A stretch of DNA of 11,951 nt from positions 1 to 11,951 of the forward strand of contig CAZGUG010000058.1 of NCBI GenBank assembly GCA_964529035.1, given 5' to 3'. The notes below the pieces were generated by a model. The model was not told the DNA's origin. It worked only from the letters and a program-made list of their open reading frames with translations, and made no database searches. The DNA comes from CAZGUG01 sp964529035. Its GTDB lineage: Bacteria > Bacillota > Clostridia > Ch29. This document shows positions 6,166 through 11,951 of this stretch, one piece after another (within the stretch, counting starts at the first letter, position 1; each line of letters opens with the position of its first letter). The position numbers and the translations under genes are program-made.

Positions 6166-6726
6166 TTAAATATTTTGTCGCGGCACGTATAAGAGGTTTT
6201 GTCTTATCAGAACCGTCCTTACCGGGGAGGCAACGGTTGCGCCCAGGACAATCTTTATAATGGCCATGCCTATGAAGGGAGCTACTCCGGACACAAAAGC
6301 GGCCTTAAGGGTTATTCCCGCCACCAGTGATAGCTGGAGCATGCCGCAGGTATAGATTACCAGCAGGCCGCACAGCATGGCAAGGAAGGTTCTGCGTACC
6401 GTGGGAAGGGACCTTTGCTCCACGATCCTTCCGATGACGAAGGAAGAGAGCAAAAAACCCGTTATATATCCCCCGGTAGGGCCCATCAGCCGGGCAAGCC
6501 CGGCGGTGCCCCCGGAGAAGACGGGCATTCCGATTAATCCGATTGCTATGTATATTAGCTGGGACAGTGCTGCCAGCCGACTTCCGAGTATTGCCGCGGC
6601 CAGGCATACAGCCAGTTCCTGCATCGTTATGGGTACCGGGCTGAAGGGAAGCGGGATTGTAAACTGTGCGAAAATGGCGGTAAGTGCGGCGAACATAGAT
6701 ACCAGTATCATTTCCCTGGTCTTCAT
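6166..6726 (-). CDS. bioY: Biotin ECF transporter substrate-binding subunit BioY
   Basis: BioY is the membrane S-component that captures biotin; in Firmicutes it normally docks on the shared EcfA/EcfA'/EcfT module. The 186-residue protein is almost entirely hydrophobic, with about six membrane segments. Family motifs are P-F-S-P-V-P-I-T-M-Q-E-L near residues 27-38, then Y-I-A-I-G-L-I-G-M-P-V-F-S-G-G and L-M-G-P-T-G-G-Y-I-T-G-F. The ATG follows AAGGAGGA (plus strand 6736-6743) with a nine-base spacer. A strong promoter overlapping a BirA operator lies upstream, so expression should fall when biotin is plentiful. No biotin synthesis genes or ECF energising genes are in the window, so the energising subunits must be encoded elsewhere. 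It stands alone, with a terminator right after the stop. Confidence 0.95.
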   Translation of the reverse strand: MKTREMILVSMFAALTAIFAQFTIPLPFSPVPITMQELAVCLAAAILGSRLAALSQLIYIAIGLIGMPVFSGGTAGLARLMGPTGGYITGFLLSSFVIGRIVEQRSLPTVRRTFLAMLCGLLVIYTCGMLQLSLVAGITLKAAFVSGVAPFIGMAIIKIVLGATVASPVRTVLIRQNLLYVPRQNI

Positions 6727-6771
6727 TATACGTATTCCTCCTTAACCGATGATGGTAATTTCGACATATTA

Positions 6772-6800
6772 ATTATATGTACAAACCGGAGGATTGTCAA
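6772..6800 (-). promoter_or_regulatory. bioY promoter (TTGACA-N17-TATAAT)
   Basis: On the - strand a perfect -35 TTGACA (plus strand 6795-6800) and a perfect -10 TATAAT (plus strand 6772-6777) are separated by exactly 17 bases. Transcription should begin near 6765, leaving a leader of about 39 bases. The -35 lies inside the left arm of the BirA operator, so bound BirA would block RNA polymerase. Confidence 0.88.
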
Positions 6801-6828
6801 CCACAAATACTATTAAGGTTGACAATCC
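6791..6828. promoter_or_regulatory. BirA (biotin repressor) operator
   Basis: Two perfect 12-base inverted arms, GGATTGTCAACC (6791-6802) and GGTTGACAATCC (6817-6828), flank a 14-base A/T-rich spacer. The TTGT-AACC / GGTT-ACAA layout with a spacer of about 14-16 is the known bacterial BirA site. Its position over the -35 of bioY makes the assignment secure. The right arm ends 12 bases before the -35 of the divergent gntR promoter, so an effect on gntR is also possible. Confidence 0.9.
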
Positions 6829-6839
6829 GGGGAGTCTCA

Positions 6840-6868
6840 TTGACATTATTTTCTATACTGTATACAAT
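6840..6868 (+). promoter_or_regulatory. gntR promoter with TGTATACA palindrome over the -10
   Basis: TTGACA (6840-6845) and TACAAT (6863-6868) are 17 bases apart, a strong sigma-A promoter. The palindrome TGTATACA (6859-6866), within ACTGTATACAAT, overlaps the -10. This resembles operators used by FCD-type GntR regulators, so it is a good candidate for autoregulation by the gene just downstream. Confidence 0.75.
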
Positions 6869-6896
6869 AGTAGCAAAGGAGGTTATGGATATAGCC

Positions 6897-7556
6897 ATGA
6901 AAAGAGAGGTTAGCCGGGGCGGGTATTCTCTGAGGGAAAAGATTTTTCACAAGCTTCGTCAGGATATTCTTGATGGCAGGTATAAAGCGGGGGACAGCCT
7001 TGTGGAACTGAAACTGGCCGAAGAGATGGGGGTCAGCCGGACGCCGGTCAGGGAAGCCATAAGACAGCTGGAGCTGGAGGGCCTGGTTTCGTGTATTCCG
7101 AATAAGGGTGTGTTTGTGGAGGGCATTTCCAGACAGGACATTGAGGACATATATGCTATACGGGAGGCGCTGGAAGGCCTGGCAGCCCGATGGGCAATCG
7201 AGAGAATGGACAAGGAAGCCCTTAAGGAACTTGAGAATATATGTGAACTGATGGAATTCTATACCGGCAAGGGTGACCTCGACCAGGTGGGCAAGTTAAA
7301 TACACAGTTCCATGACTTGATATTCGAATCAACCAAAAGCAGGCCTTTAAAACAGGTATTGAGCGATTTCCAGTATTATATTGAGAACATACGCCTTGCT
7401 TCGCTTAAAACTCCGGGCAGGGCAAAGCGGTCCCTCAGGGAACACGAGGCGATAGTTCAGGCATTTAAGACCAGGGATGTAGCAATGGGGGAAAGGGTTA
7501 TGGTGGAACACATCAGGAACTCAAGGATGAATCTGAAAATAATGCCAAGGGAATAG
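6897..7556 (+). CDS. GntR-family transcriptional regulator, FCD (FadR-like) subfamily
   Basis: This 219-residue DNA-binding regulator is cytoplasmic. A winged helix-turn-helix spans about residues 11-76, with L-K-L-A-E-E-M-G-V-S-R-T-P-V-R-E-A-I-R, the classic GntR motif, ending in N-K-G-V-F-V. The C-terminal all-helical FCD ligand domain spans about 80-210. Its likely metal or ligand residues are N135 and H139 (N-T-Q-F-H), H183 (R-E-H-E-A-I) and H205 (V-E-H-I-R). Asn replaces the more usual Asp at the first position. The start is uncertain: AAAGGAGG (6875-6882) is 2 bases from ATG 6885 and 14 from ATG 6897. I chose 6897 because homologues typically begin close to this point. The asparaginase gene follows after a short gap, so aspartate, asparagine or a related acid is a reasonable effector guess. 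The promoter carries a TGTATACA palindrome suited to autoregulation. Confidence 0.9.
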   Translation: MKREVSRGGYSLREKIFHKLRQDILDGRYKAGDSLVELKLAEEMGVSRTPVREAIRQLELEGLVSCIPNKGVFVEGISRQDIEDIYAIREALEGLAARWAIERMDKEALKELENICELMEFYTGKGDLDQVGKLNTQFHDLIFESTKSRPLKQVLSDFQYYIENIRLASLKTPGRAKRSLREHEAIVQAFKTRDVAMGERVMVEHIRNSRMNLKIMPRE

Positions 7557-7580
7557 TGTTTGTGACGGGGGGAGATTGTC

Positions 7581-8567
7581 ATAAAAAGAATTGCAGTGAT
7601 TACCACCGGGGGAACCATAGCAATGAAGGCCGACCATACCGGGCTTGTGAGTCCTGTCCTTGACGGTGAACAGCTGATGGCCGCGATACCTTCAATTAGA
7701 AACAGGGCTGTGGTTGAGATTTTTAAGTTTAAAAATGTTCCCAGTTCGTACCTGACCATGGAGGACCTTGTACAGCTGAAGGATTTTGCCGAACAACTGG
7801 AAAGGAAGGGTTGCTCGGGAGCGGTTATAACCCACGGTACCGATACAATGGAAGAAACGGCTTATTTTCTTGACATAACCTACCGGGGCGATATTCCTGT
7901 AGTATTGACGGGAGCCCAGAGAAATCCTTCGCTGATAAGTCCGGACGGCCCTGTTAACATGGCGGATGCCATACTGACAGCAGCGGATGGTAAAGCCCAC
8001 TCGATGGGTGTTGTCATTGTGTTTGCTTCCGAAATAATACCGGCAAGGGAAGCTTCCAAGCTGCACAGGTCGAGGGTGGATACCTTCAAAAGCCTTGAAT
8101 TCGGCCCGATCGGCACAATAAACAATGAGAGGGTTACATGGCACAGAAAGCCCCTTGTAACCAATAAGTATCCGGTAAGCGCCGCGGATAAAAGGGTGGA
8201 CATAATATGCAGTTATATAGGTGCCGATTCGGATATGATTTCCAGCAGCATGGAAAGGGGTGCGGCGGGTATTGTAATAGAAGCCCTGGGCGGCGGCCAT
8301 GTGCCTCCCAAGATGCTGGACGGCATAAAAAAAGCCCTTGCAGAGGGACTGCCGGTGGTGCTGACCTCAAGGGTGCCGATGGGAAGGCTCCTGACCGACA
8401 CCTATGGATATGAAGGTGGAGAGAAGCACCTTAGAAACCTGGGGGTCATACTGGGTGAAGACCTGCCGGCGTGGAAGGCCAGGATAAAACTGATAGTGCT
8501 GCTGTCCGCCGGTATGTCGCTTGAGCAGATAAGGCATGAATTTGAAAACCGATTTTACGGTATTTAG
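7581..8567 (+). CDS. L-asparaginase (probable ATA start codon)
   Basis: The enzyme hydrolyses asparagine to aspartate and ammonia. Numbered from the ATA at 7581 (328 residues), it carries both active-site threonine motifs of the bacterial AnsA/AnsB family: T-T-G-G-T-I-A with T12, and H-G-T-D-T with T87-D88. It also has L-T-G-A-Q-R, S-P-D-G-P-V-N and the S-K-L-H-R-S-R-V-D-T-F-K-S stretch. There is no signal peptide, so it is probably the cytoplasmic type. The start is odd: the family N-terminus (K-R-I-A-V-I-T-T-G-G-T) needs initiation at ATA 7581, six bases after GGGGGGAG (7567-7574). The only standard start, GTG 7596, lies 21 bases from that site and would cut into the first beta strand. The frame is closed by TGA at 7563. 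It lies 24 bases after gntR and is probably co-transcribed with it. Confidence 0.9.
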   Translation: MKRIAVITTGGTIAMKADHTGLVSPVLDGEQLMAAIPSIRNRAVVEIFKFKNVPSSYLTMEDLVQLKDFAEQLERKGCSGAVITHGTDTMEETAYFLDITYRGDIPVVLTGAQRNPSLISPDGPVNMADAILTAADGKAHSMGVVIVFASEIIPAREASKLHRSRVDTFKSLEFGPIGTINNERVTWHRKPLVTNKYPVSAADKRVDIICSYIGADSDMISSSMERGAAGIVIEALGGGHVPPKMLDGIKKALAEGLPVVLTSRVPMGRLLTDTYGYEGGEKHLRNLGVILGEDLPAWKARIKLIVLLSAGMSLEQIRHEFENRFYGI

Positions 8568-8580
8568 CAGGCTTAATTAT

Positions 8581-10353
8581 TTATTCCACAGCCTCTTCCC
8601 ATTGTTTATAGAGCAGTTCAAGCTCTTCCCTGAGCTGCTTTAGAGTCATATTAAGCTTTTTTATTTTTCCGGGGTCCGAATAAACCTCCGGTCGGCACAT
8701 TTGATGTTCCAGCCGGAGAATTTCTTCTTCAACACCGGTTATTTTCTGTTCAAGTCTTTGTATTTTTTCCTGTTTTTGTTTGCGTGCCTCCCGCTCCTTT
8801 CTTTCCATCCTTTTTTGATGTTTAACGGCGGTCCTGGTCATGATGTTTTCCCGGCTTTCTTCTTCCATGCTCTCCTGCTGCTGTTTTTTCATCCTGTAGT
8901 AGCTGTAGTTGCCGAAATACAGTTCAATACCCTGCGGCGTGAGAAGTGCGGTCTTTGTGGTAACCCGATCCAGGAAGTACCTGTCATGGGATATTACCAA
9001 AACCGTGCCGGTATAGTCTGTCAGCGCATCCTCAAGGACTTCCCTCGACTGAATGTCAAGATGGTTTGTGGGTTCGTCCAGAAGCAGCAGGTTTGAACGG
9101 GACAGCATAAGTTTTGCAAGGGCCACGCGGCTTTTTTCACCGCCGCTTAAGGAATCTATCCTTTTATTAACGTCATCGCCGCTGAATAAAAAGGCAGCCA
9201 GAATGTTTCTTGTTTCGGTACTGCCAAGGTCGGGATTTTCGCCCCGGATCTCGTCCAGCACCGTGTTGGCAGGGTTTATGTTTTCCTGCTGCTGGTGATA
9301 GTATTCTATATTTACATTATGNNNNNNNNNNNNNNNNNNNNNNNNNNNNNNNNNNNNNNNNNNNNNNNNNNNNNNNNNNNNNNNNNNNNNNNNNNNNNNN
9401 NNNNNNNNNNNNNNNNNNNNNTGCTCCGGTTTTTCCAAGGGCTGCATCCTGGAGAGAAGCTTTTCGCGGCTGTTGGCCCGTCTTACCGTTTTCTGCCTGT
9501 TATAGGACTTGAGCCGGCGAATTATTTCCTGCTGTCTTTTTATCTCCCGCTGCCTGTTCATGTAATGCCTTGCCTTTGTTTCCTGCATTATACGTTTCCT
9601 GTAAACGTAATCGGAATAGTTGCCGTCGAATTCATACAGGCTGGAATCCCTAAGCTCGAAGATCCGGGTGCACACCCTGTCAAGAAAATACCTGTCATGG
9701 GAGATTATCATAACCGCGCCGTCATATTCGGACAAAAAATTTTCCAGCCATTCAACCGCTTGAATATCCAGATAATTGGTGGGCTCGTCAAGCAGCAGAA
9801 GGTGGTATTTTCTAAGCAGCAACCCGGCCAGGGCAGCCCTGGTTTGCTGACCGCCGCTCAATTTGTCCGGGAACATATCAAACTGGTGGTCCTGTATGCC
9901 GAGTCCCCTGAGGGCGCCCCTGATTTGGCTCTTATATTCATATCCGCCAATCTTTGCAAACTTCTCGGTAATATCTCCGTATTCCTTCATAAGCCGTATG
10001 AGCATGTCGCCGTTCTTTGCGGACATATCGGCTTCCAGTTTTTTTATTCTCTGCTCCATCCGGGTAAGATGGGAGAAGTCCTTAACAAGGTTATCCCAAA
10101 TACTTGTGTTTGATTCAAACTCCGGATGCTGGGAAAGAAAACCTATGGCAGTGTCCCCGATTACATTCACACTGCCGGAATCGGGAGCTTCAATCCCTGC
10201 AATTATCCTGAAGAGAGTGGACTTGCCTGCCCCGTTGTTTCCGACAACTCCTACCCTGTCCCGCGGGTGTATTTGAAAATTAATATTATTTAATATTGAT
10301 TCTATACCATAACTTTTGGTAAGATAATTACATGACAATAGTGACAAACCCAT
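8581..10353 (-). CDS. ABC-F family ATPase, YdiF-like (interrupted by assembly gap)
   Basis: ABC-F proteins have two ATPase domains and no membrane domain; they act at the ribosome in translation or antibiotic protection. Domain 1 has Walker A G-N-N-G-A-G-K-S-T (residues 38-46), signature L-S-G-G-Q-Q-T-R and Walker B L-L-L-L-D-E-P-T-N-Y-L-D. A basic P-site tRNA interaction linker rich in R, K and Q follows. Domain 2 retains L-S-G-G-E-K-S-R and L-L-L-L-D-E-P-T-N-H-L-D, but its Walker A lies in the N gap. The C-terminus is a long charged coiled coil (R-K-E-R-E-A-R-K-Q-K-Q-E-K...), as in YdiF. The position near tsaD and rex matches ydiF in B. subtilis, but here the gene is on the opposite strand. 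The start is unsure: GTG 10356, ATG 10353 and TTG 10347 are adjacent, and the TTG would give M-S-L-L-S-C, common in homologues. The 3' end is 13 bases from the convergent asparaginase. Confidence 0.92.
   Translation of the reverse strand: MGLSLLSCNYLTKSYGIESILNNINFQIHPRDRVGVVGNNGAGKSTLFRIIAGIEAPDSGSVNVIGDTAIGFLSQHPEFESNTSIWDNLVKDFSHLTRMEQRIKKLEADMSAKNGDMLIRLMKEYGDITEKFAKIGGYEYKSQIRGALRGLGIQDHQFDMFPDKLSGGQQTRAALAGLLLRKYHLLLLDEPTNYLDIQAVEWLENFLSEYDGAVMIISHDRYFLDRVCTRIFELRDSSLYEFDGNYSDYVYRKRIMQETKARHYMNRQREIKRQQEIIRRLKSYNRQKTVRRANSREKLLSRMQPLEKPEXXXXXXXXXXXXXXXXXXXXXXXXXXXXXXXXXXHNVNIEYYHQQQENINPANTVLDEIRGENPDLGSTETRNILAAFLFSGDDVNKRIDSLSGGEKSRVALAKLMLSRSNLLLLDEPTNHLDIQSREVLEDALTDYTGTVLVISHDRYFLDRVTTKTALLTPQGIELYFGNYSYYRMKKQQQESMEEESRENIMTRTAVKHQKRMERKEREARKQKQEKIQRLEQKITGVEEEILRLEHQMCRPEVYSDPGKIKKLNMTLKQLREELELLYKQWEEAVE
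9322..9421. other. Assembly gap (100 N) inside the ABC-F gene
   Basis: This is a second run of exactly 100 N. It falls between the interdomain linker and the N-I-E-Y-Y-H-Q-Q-Q segment of domain 2. In ABC-F proteins about 80-95 residues, including the second Walker A, normally lie here, against about 34 allowed by the placeholder. The real gap is therefore probably about 250 bases. Confidence 0.97.
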
Positions 10354-10442
10354 CACCCCGTTTTATTTGGTCAGTGGTTCAATAACTATTTTAACAAAAC
10401 GGGATGCCAAAAGAAAGTTGCCCCCAAAACATACAATGTTTA

Positions 10443-10460
10443 TTGATAATTATTTAACAG
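10443..10460. promoter_or_regulatory. Rex operator in the rex promoter
   Basis: The 18-base site TTGATAA-TTAT-TTAACAG matches the clostridial Rex consensus TTGTTAA-N4-TTAACAA at 12 of 14 arm positions. It covers the -35 of the rex promoter and part of the spacer. Rex releases DNA when NADH is high, so this should give redox-responsive autoregulation. Confidence 0.75.
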
Positions 10461-10471
10461 CCTGATATAAT
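10443..10471 (+). promoter_or_regulatory. rex promoter (TTGATA-N17-TATAAT)
   Basis: The -35 TTGATA (10443-10448) and a perfect -10 TATAAT (10466-10471) are 17 bases apart, a strong sigma-A promoter. The start of transcription would be near 10478, giving a leader of about 56 bases. No other promoter for rex is needed. Confidence 0.82.
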
Positions 10472-10533
10472 CTATATCACAATGGAAATGAATAGTTATA
10501 ACCGTGGGATACTATGCAGAGAGGAGTGATAGA

Positions 10534-11184
10534 ATGGAAAAACAAAAAGTCAATGTATCGATGGCGGTTATTAGGAGGCTTCCTAAATACCATAGATATT
10601 TAAGCGAGTTGGTAGAAAAGGGGGTAACCCGGATTTCCTCGAAGGAGTTCGGCAGGGGTTTGGGGCTTAACGCTTCCCAGGTAAGGCAGGACTTGAACTG
10701 TTTTGGCGGATTTGGACAGCAGGGCTACGGCTACAATGTAAAGGAACTGAGGGACGAGATAGCGGACATACTGGGCATACACAGGGAGAACAATGCGATA
10801 ATAGTCGGAGCCGGTAACCTGGGCCAGGCGATAGCCAATTACAGCGGTTTCAGGGGGTCCGGCTTTGAACTGAAGGGCCTGTTCGACCTGAATCCGCGGC
10901 TTGTGGGCATCAGGATTGGCACGGTGAATATTATGGACATAGACGAAATGGAGGATTTTATAAAAAAGGAAAATATAAATGTAGGGATAATATGCACTCC
11001 TAAGGAGGCTGCCCAGGAGACAGCCGAAAGGCTGGTTAATTCGGGCATTAAAGCCATCTGGAATTTTGCCCCGACCATATTGAATGTTCCGGATGACGTT
11101 ATTGTGGAAAACGTTCATCTGAATGAAAGCCTGAGGGTGCTGGCCTACCTGATAAAAGAAAGGGAAGTGCAGAACGGCATTTAA
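10534..11184 (+). CDS. rex: Redox-sensing transcriptional repressor Rex
   Basis: Rex senses the NADH/NAD+ ratio and represses fermentation and anaerobic energy genes when NADH is low. The 216-residue protein has a winged-helix DNA-binding domain (about 1-80) with the family stretch R-L-P-K-Y-H-R-Y-L and I-S-S-K-E-F-G. The segment N-A-S-Q-V-R-Q-D-L and F-G-G-F-G-Q-Q-G-Y-G-Y-N-V follows. The Rossmann NADH-binding domain starts with G92-A-G94-N-L-G97-Q-A. The C-terminal part has W-N-F-A-P and the end helix that swaps between subunits. ATG 10534 follows GAGGAG (10521-10526) with a seven-base spacer; the in-frame GTG at 10504 lacks this. Its promoter contains a matching Rex operator. A P-loop/Asp23-like gene starts 37 bases downstream and is probably in the same transcript. 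Rex targets elsewhere cannot be seen from this window. Confidence 0.96.
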   Translation: MEKQKVNVSMAVIRRLPKYHRYLSELVEKGVTRISSKEFGRGLGLNASQVRQDLNCFGGFGQQGYGYNVKELRDEIADILGIHRENNAIIVGAGNLGQAIANYSGFRGSGFELKGLFDLNPRLVGIRIGTVNIMDIDEMEDFIKKENINVGIICTPKEAAQETAERLVNSGIKAIWNFAPTILNVPDDVIVENVHLNESLRVLAYLIKEREVQNGI

Positions 11185-11221
11185 AGAGTGTCGGGGAAAT
11201 CCCGGAGGAAGGGGGTTGGCT

Positions 11222-11951
11222 ATGGAAGTCGTATCCCTGGTAGGGGCTAGCGGTACCGGCAAAAGCTACAGGGCGCTGATTGTGGCAAAGGCAAACTCCA
11301 TTGGCTATATAATAGACGACGGACTGCTTATAAAGGAGAACAAAATAATAGCCGGCGCATCAGCCAAAAAGGAGCCTACAAAGGTGGCTGCGGTAAGAAG
11401 GGCTTTGTTTATGGACAGGCAGCACCGGGAGGAAGTAATCCGGGCCATTAGGGACCACAGCCCGGATAAAATCCTGGTGCTGGGGACCTCGGATAAAATG
11501 GTGGATAAAATAACCGATACCCTTGGTATAGACAAGGCAGAAAAAAGACTGTACATTAACGACATTGCATCGGATGAAGAGATTAAGCTGGCGTGCAGGC
11601 AGAGATTCGTGGAGGGCAAGCACGTGATTCCGGTTCCCACCTTCGAGGTCAGAAAAGACTTTTCGGGCTATTTTTTGGATACATTAAAAATACTGACCAA
11701 AAGAAGGGACGATTCGGTGACGGTGGACGAAAAAACGGTGGTCCGGCCCACCTACAGCTATATGGGCAGATATACCATATACGGAAGAGCAATAGCCCAG
11801 ATAATAAAGACCGCCTCCGAAGACATTAAGGGTCTGGGCAGGATAGTAAATACCGACATTTCAATTCATCCCCACGGAATTGTAATTAACATAGATGTAT
11901 CGGTTATATACGGACTGGTTATAAAAGACGTGGTGGATATGCTCAGGAAAA
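11222..11951 (+). CDS. P-loop NTPase with C-terminal Asp23/Gls24-like domain (3' end beyond window)
   Basis: An open frame of at least 243 codons starts at ATG 11222, six bases after GGGGG (11211-11215), with GGAGG further up at 11204-11208, and runs off the window. The N-terminus M-E-V-V-S-L-V-G-A-S-G-T-G-K-S carries a clear Walker A motif (residues 8-15), followed by an isoleucine-rich strand ending in D-D-G. An alternating alpha/beta region follows, with a strand I-L-V-L-G-T-S-D that may play the role of Walker B or a sensor. From about residue 178 (Y-S-Y-M-G-R-Y-T-I-Y-G-R) the sequence takes on the pattern of the Asp23/Gls24 (DUF322) fold: I-A-Q-I-I, I-H-P-H-G-I-V-I-N-I-D-V-S-V-I-Y-G. Asp23 family proteins are linked to cell-envelope stress in Firmicutes; the joint role of the two domains is unknown to me. 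It lies 37 bases after rex, so it may share rex control. Confidence 0.8.
   Translation, partial: MEVVSLVGASGTGKSYRALIVAKANSIGYIIDDGLLIKENKIIAGASAKKEPTKVAAVRRALFMDRQHREEVIRAIRDHSPDKILVLGTSDKMVDKITDTLGIDKAEKRLYINDIASDEEIKLACRQRFVEGKHVIPVPTFEVRKDFSGYFLDTLKILTKRRDDSVTVDEKTVVRPTYSYMGRYTIYGRAIAQIIKTASEDIKGLGRIVNTDISIHPHGIVINIDVSVIYGLVIKDVVDMLRK

Noticed and set aside
9295..10113. 272-codon + strand frame opposite the ABC-F gene
   Set aside because: It is a shadow of the ABC-F coding sequence and spans the N gap; no ribosome binding site or family pattern.
10378..10397. Second full Rex operator near the ABC-F start
   Set aside because: Only one half (TTAACAA) matches; the other half does not fit the consensus.

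Overview
The window looks like a chromosomal segment of a Gram-positive, low-to-mid GC bacterium of the class Clostridia. Three things point that way: strong AGGAGG-type ribosome binding sites, heavy use of AGG (Arg) and ATA (Ile) codons, and a gene set whose order partly matches the Bacillus subtilis ydi region (tsaE-tsaB-rimI-tsaD-ABC-F-rex). Genus cannot be read from the sequence. Two runs of exactly 100 N (1175-1274 and 9322-9421) mark scaffold gaps, so this is a draft assembly.

Left part (1-4436, all + strand): the 3' end of tex (S1-domain RNA-binding protein), an MFS transporter interrupted by the first gap, an imidazolonepropionase-like amidohydrolase, then a tight overlapping run tsaE-tsaB-rimI. 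The junction before tsaE holds a small REP-like palindrome. Next, a 68-residue protein of unknown function lies on the - strand (4447-4653), convergent with rimI. Beyond it tsaD (4859-5923) has its own likely promoter. TsaB, TsaE and TsaD supply the threonylcarbamoyl transfer step of tRNA t6A synthesis; RimI is the usual neighbour that acetylates ribosomal protein S18.

Middle part (5924-8567): the gap after tsaD carries a dense cluster of DnaA boxes, three of them perfect TTATCCACA, followed by a terminator for bioY on the - strand. bioY (biotin uptake) diverges from a gntR-family regulator. The shared intergenic region has a textbook BirA operator overlapping the -35 of the bioY promoter, and a separate sigma-A promoter for gntR with a TGTATACA palindrome at its -10. 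An L-asparaginase follows gntR and seems to begin with a non-standard ATA codon.

Right part (8581-11951): an ABC-F ATPase on the - strand, containing the second gap, diverges from rex. The rex promoter has its -35 inside an 18-bp Rex operator, indicating NADH/NAD+-responsive autoregulation. Downstream of rex an open gene encodes an N-terminal P-loop and a C-terminal Asp23/Gls24-like domain, cut by the window end.

I found no mobile element, CRISPR array, rRNA or tRNA, and no clearly new multigene system. The items most worth a second look are the DnaA-box cluster beside tsaD, the P-loop/Asp23 protein next to rex, the non-canonical asparaginase start and the unidentified 68-residue protein.
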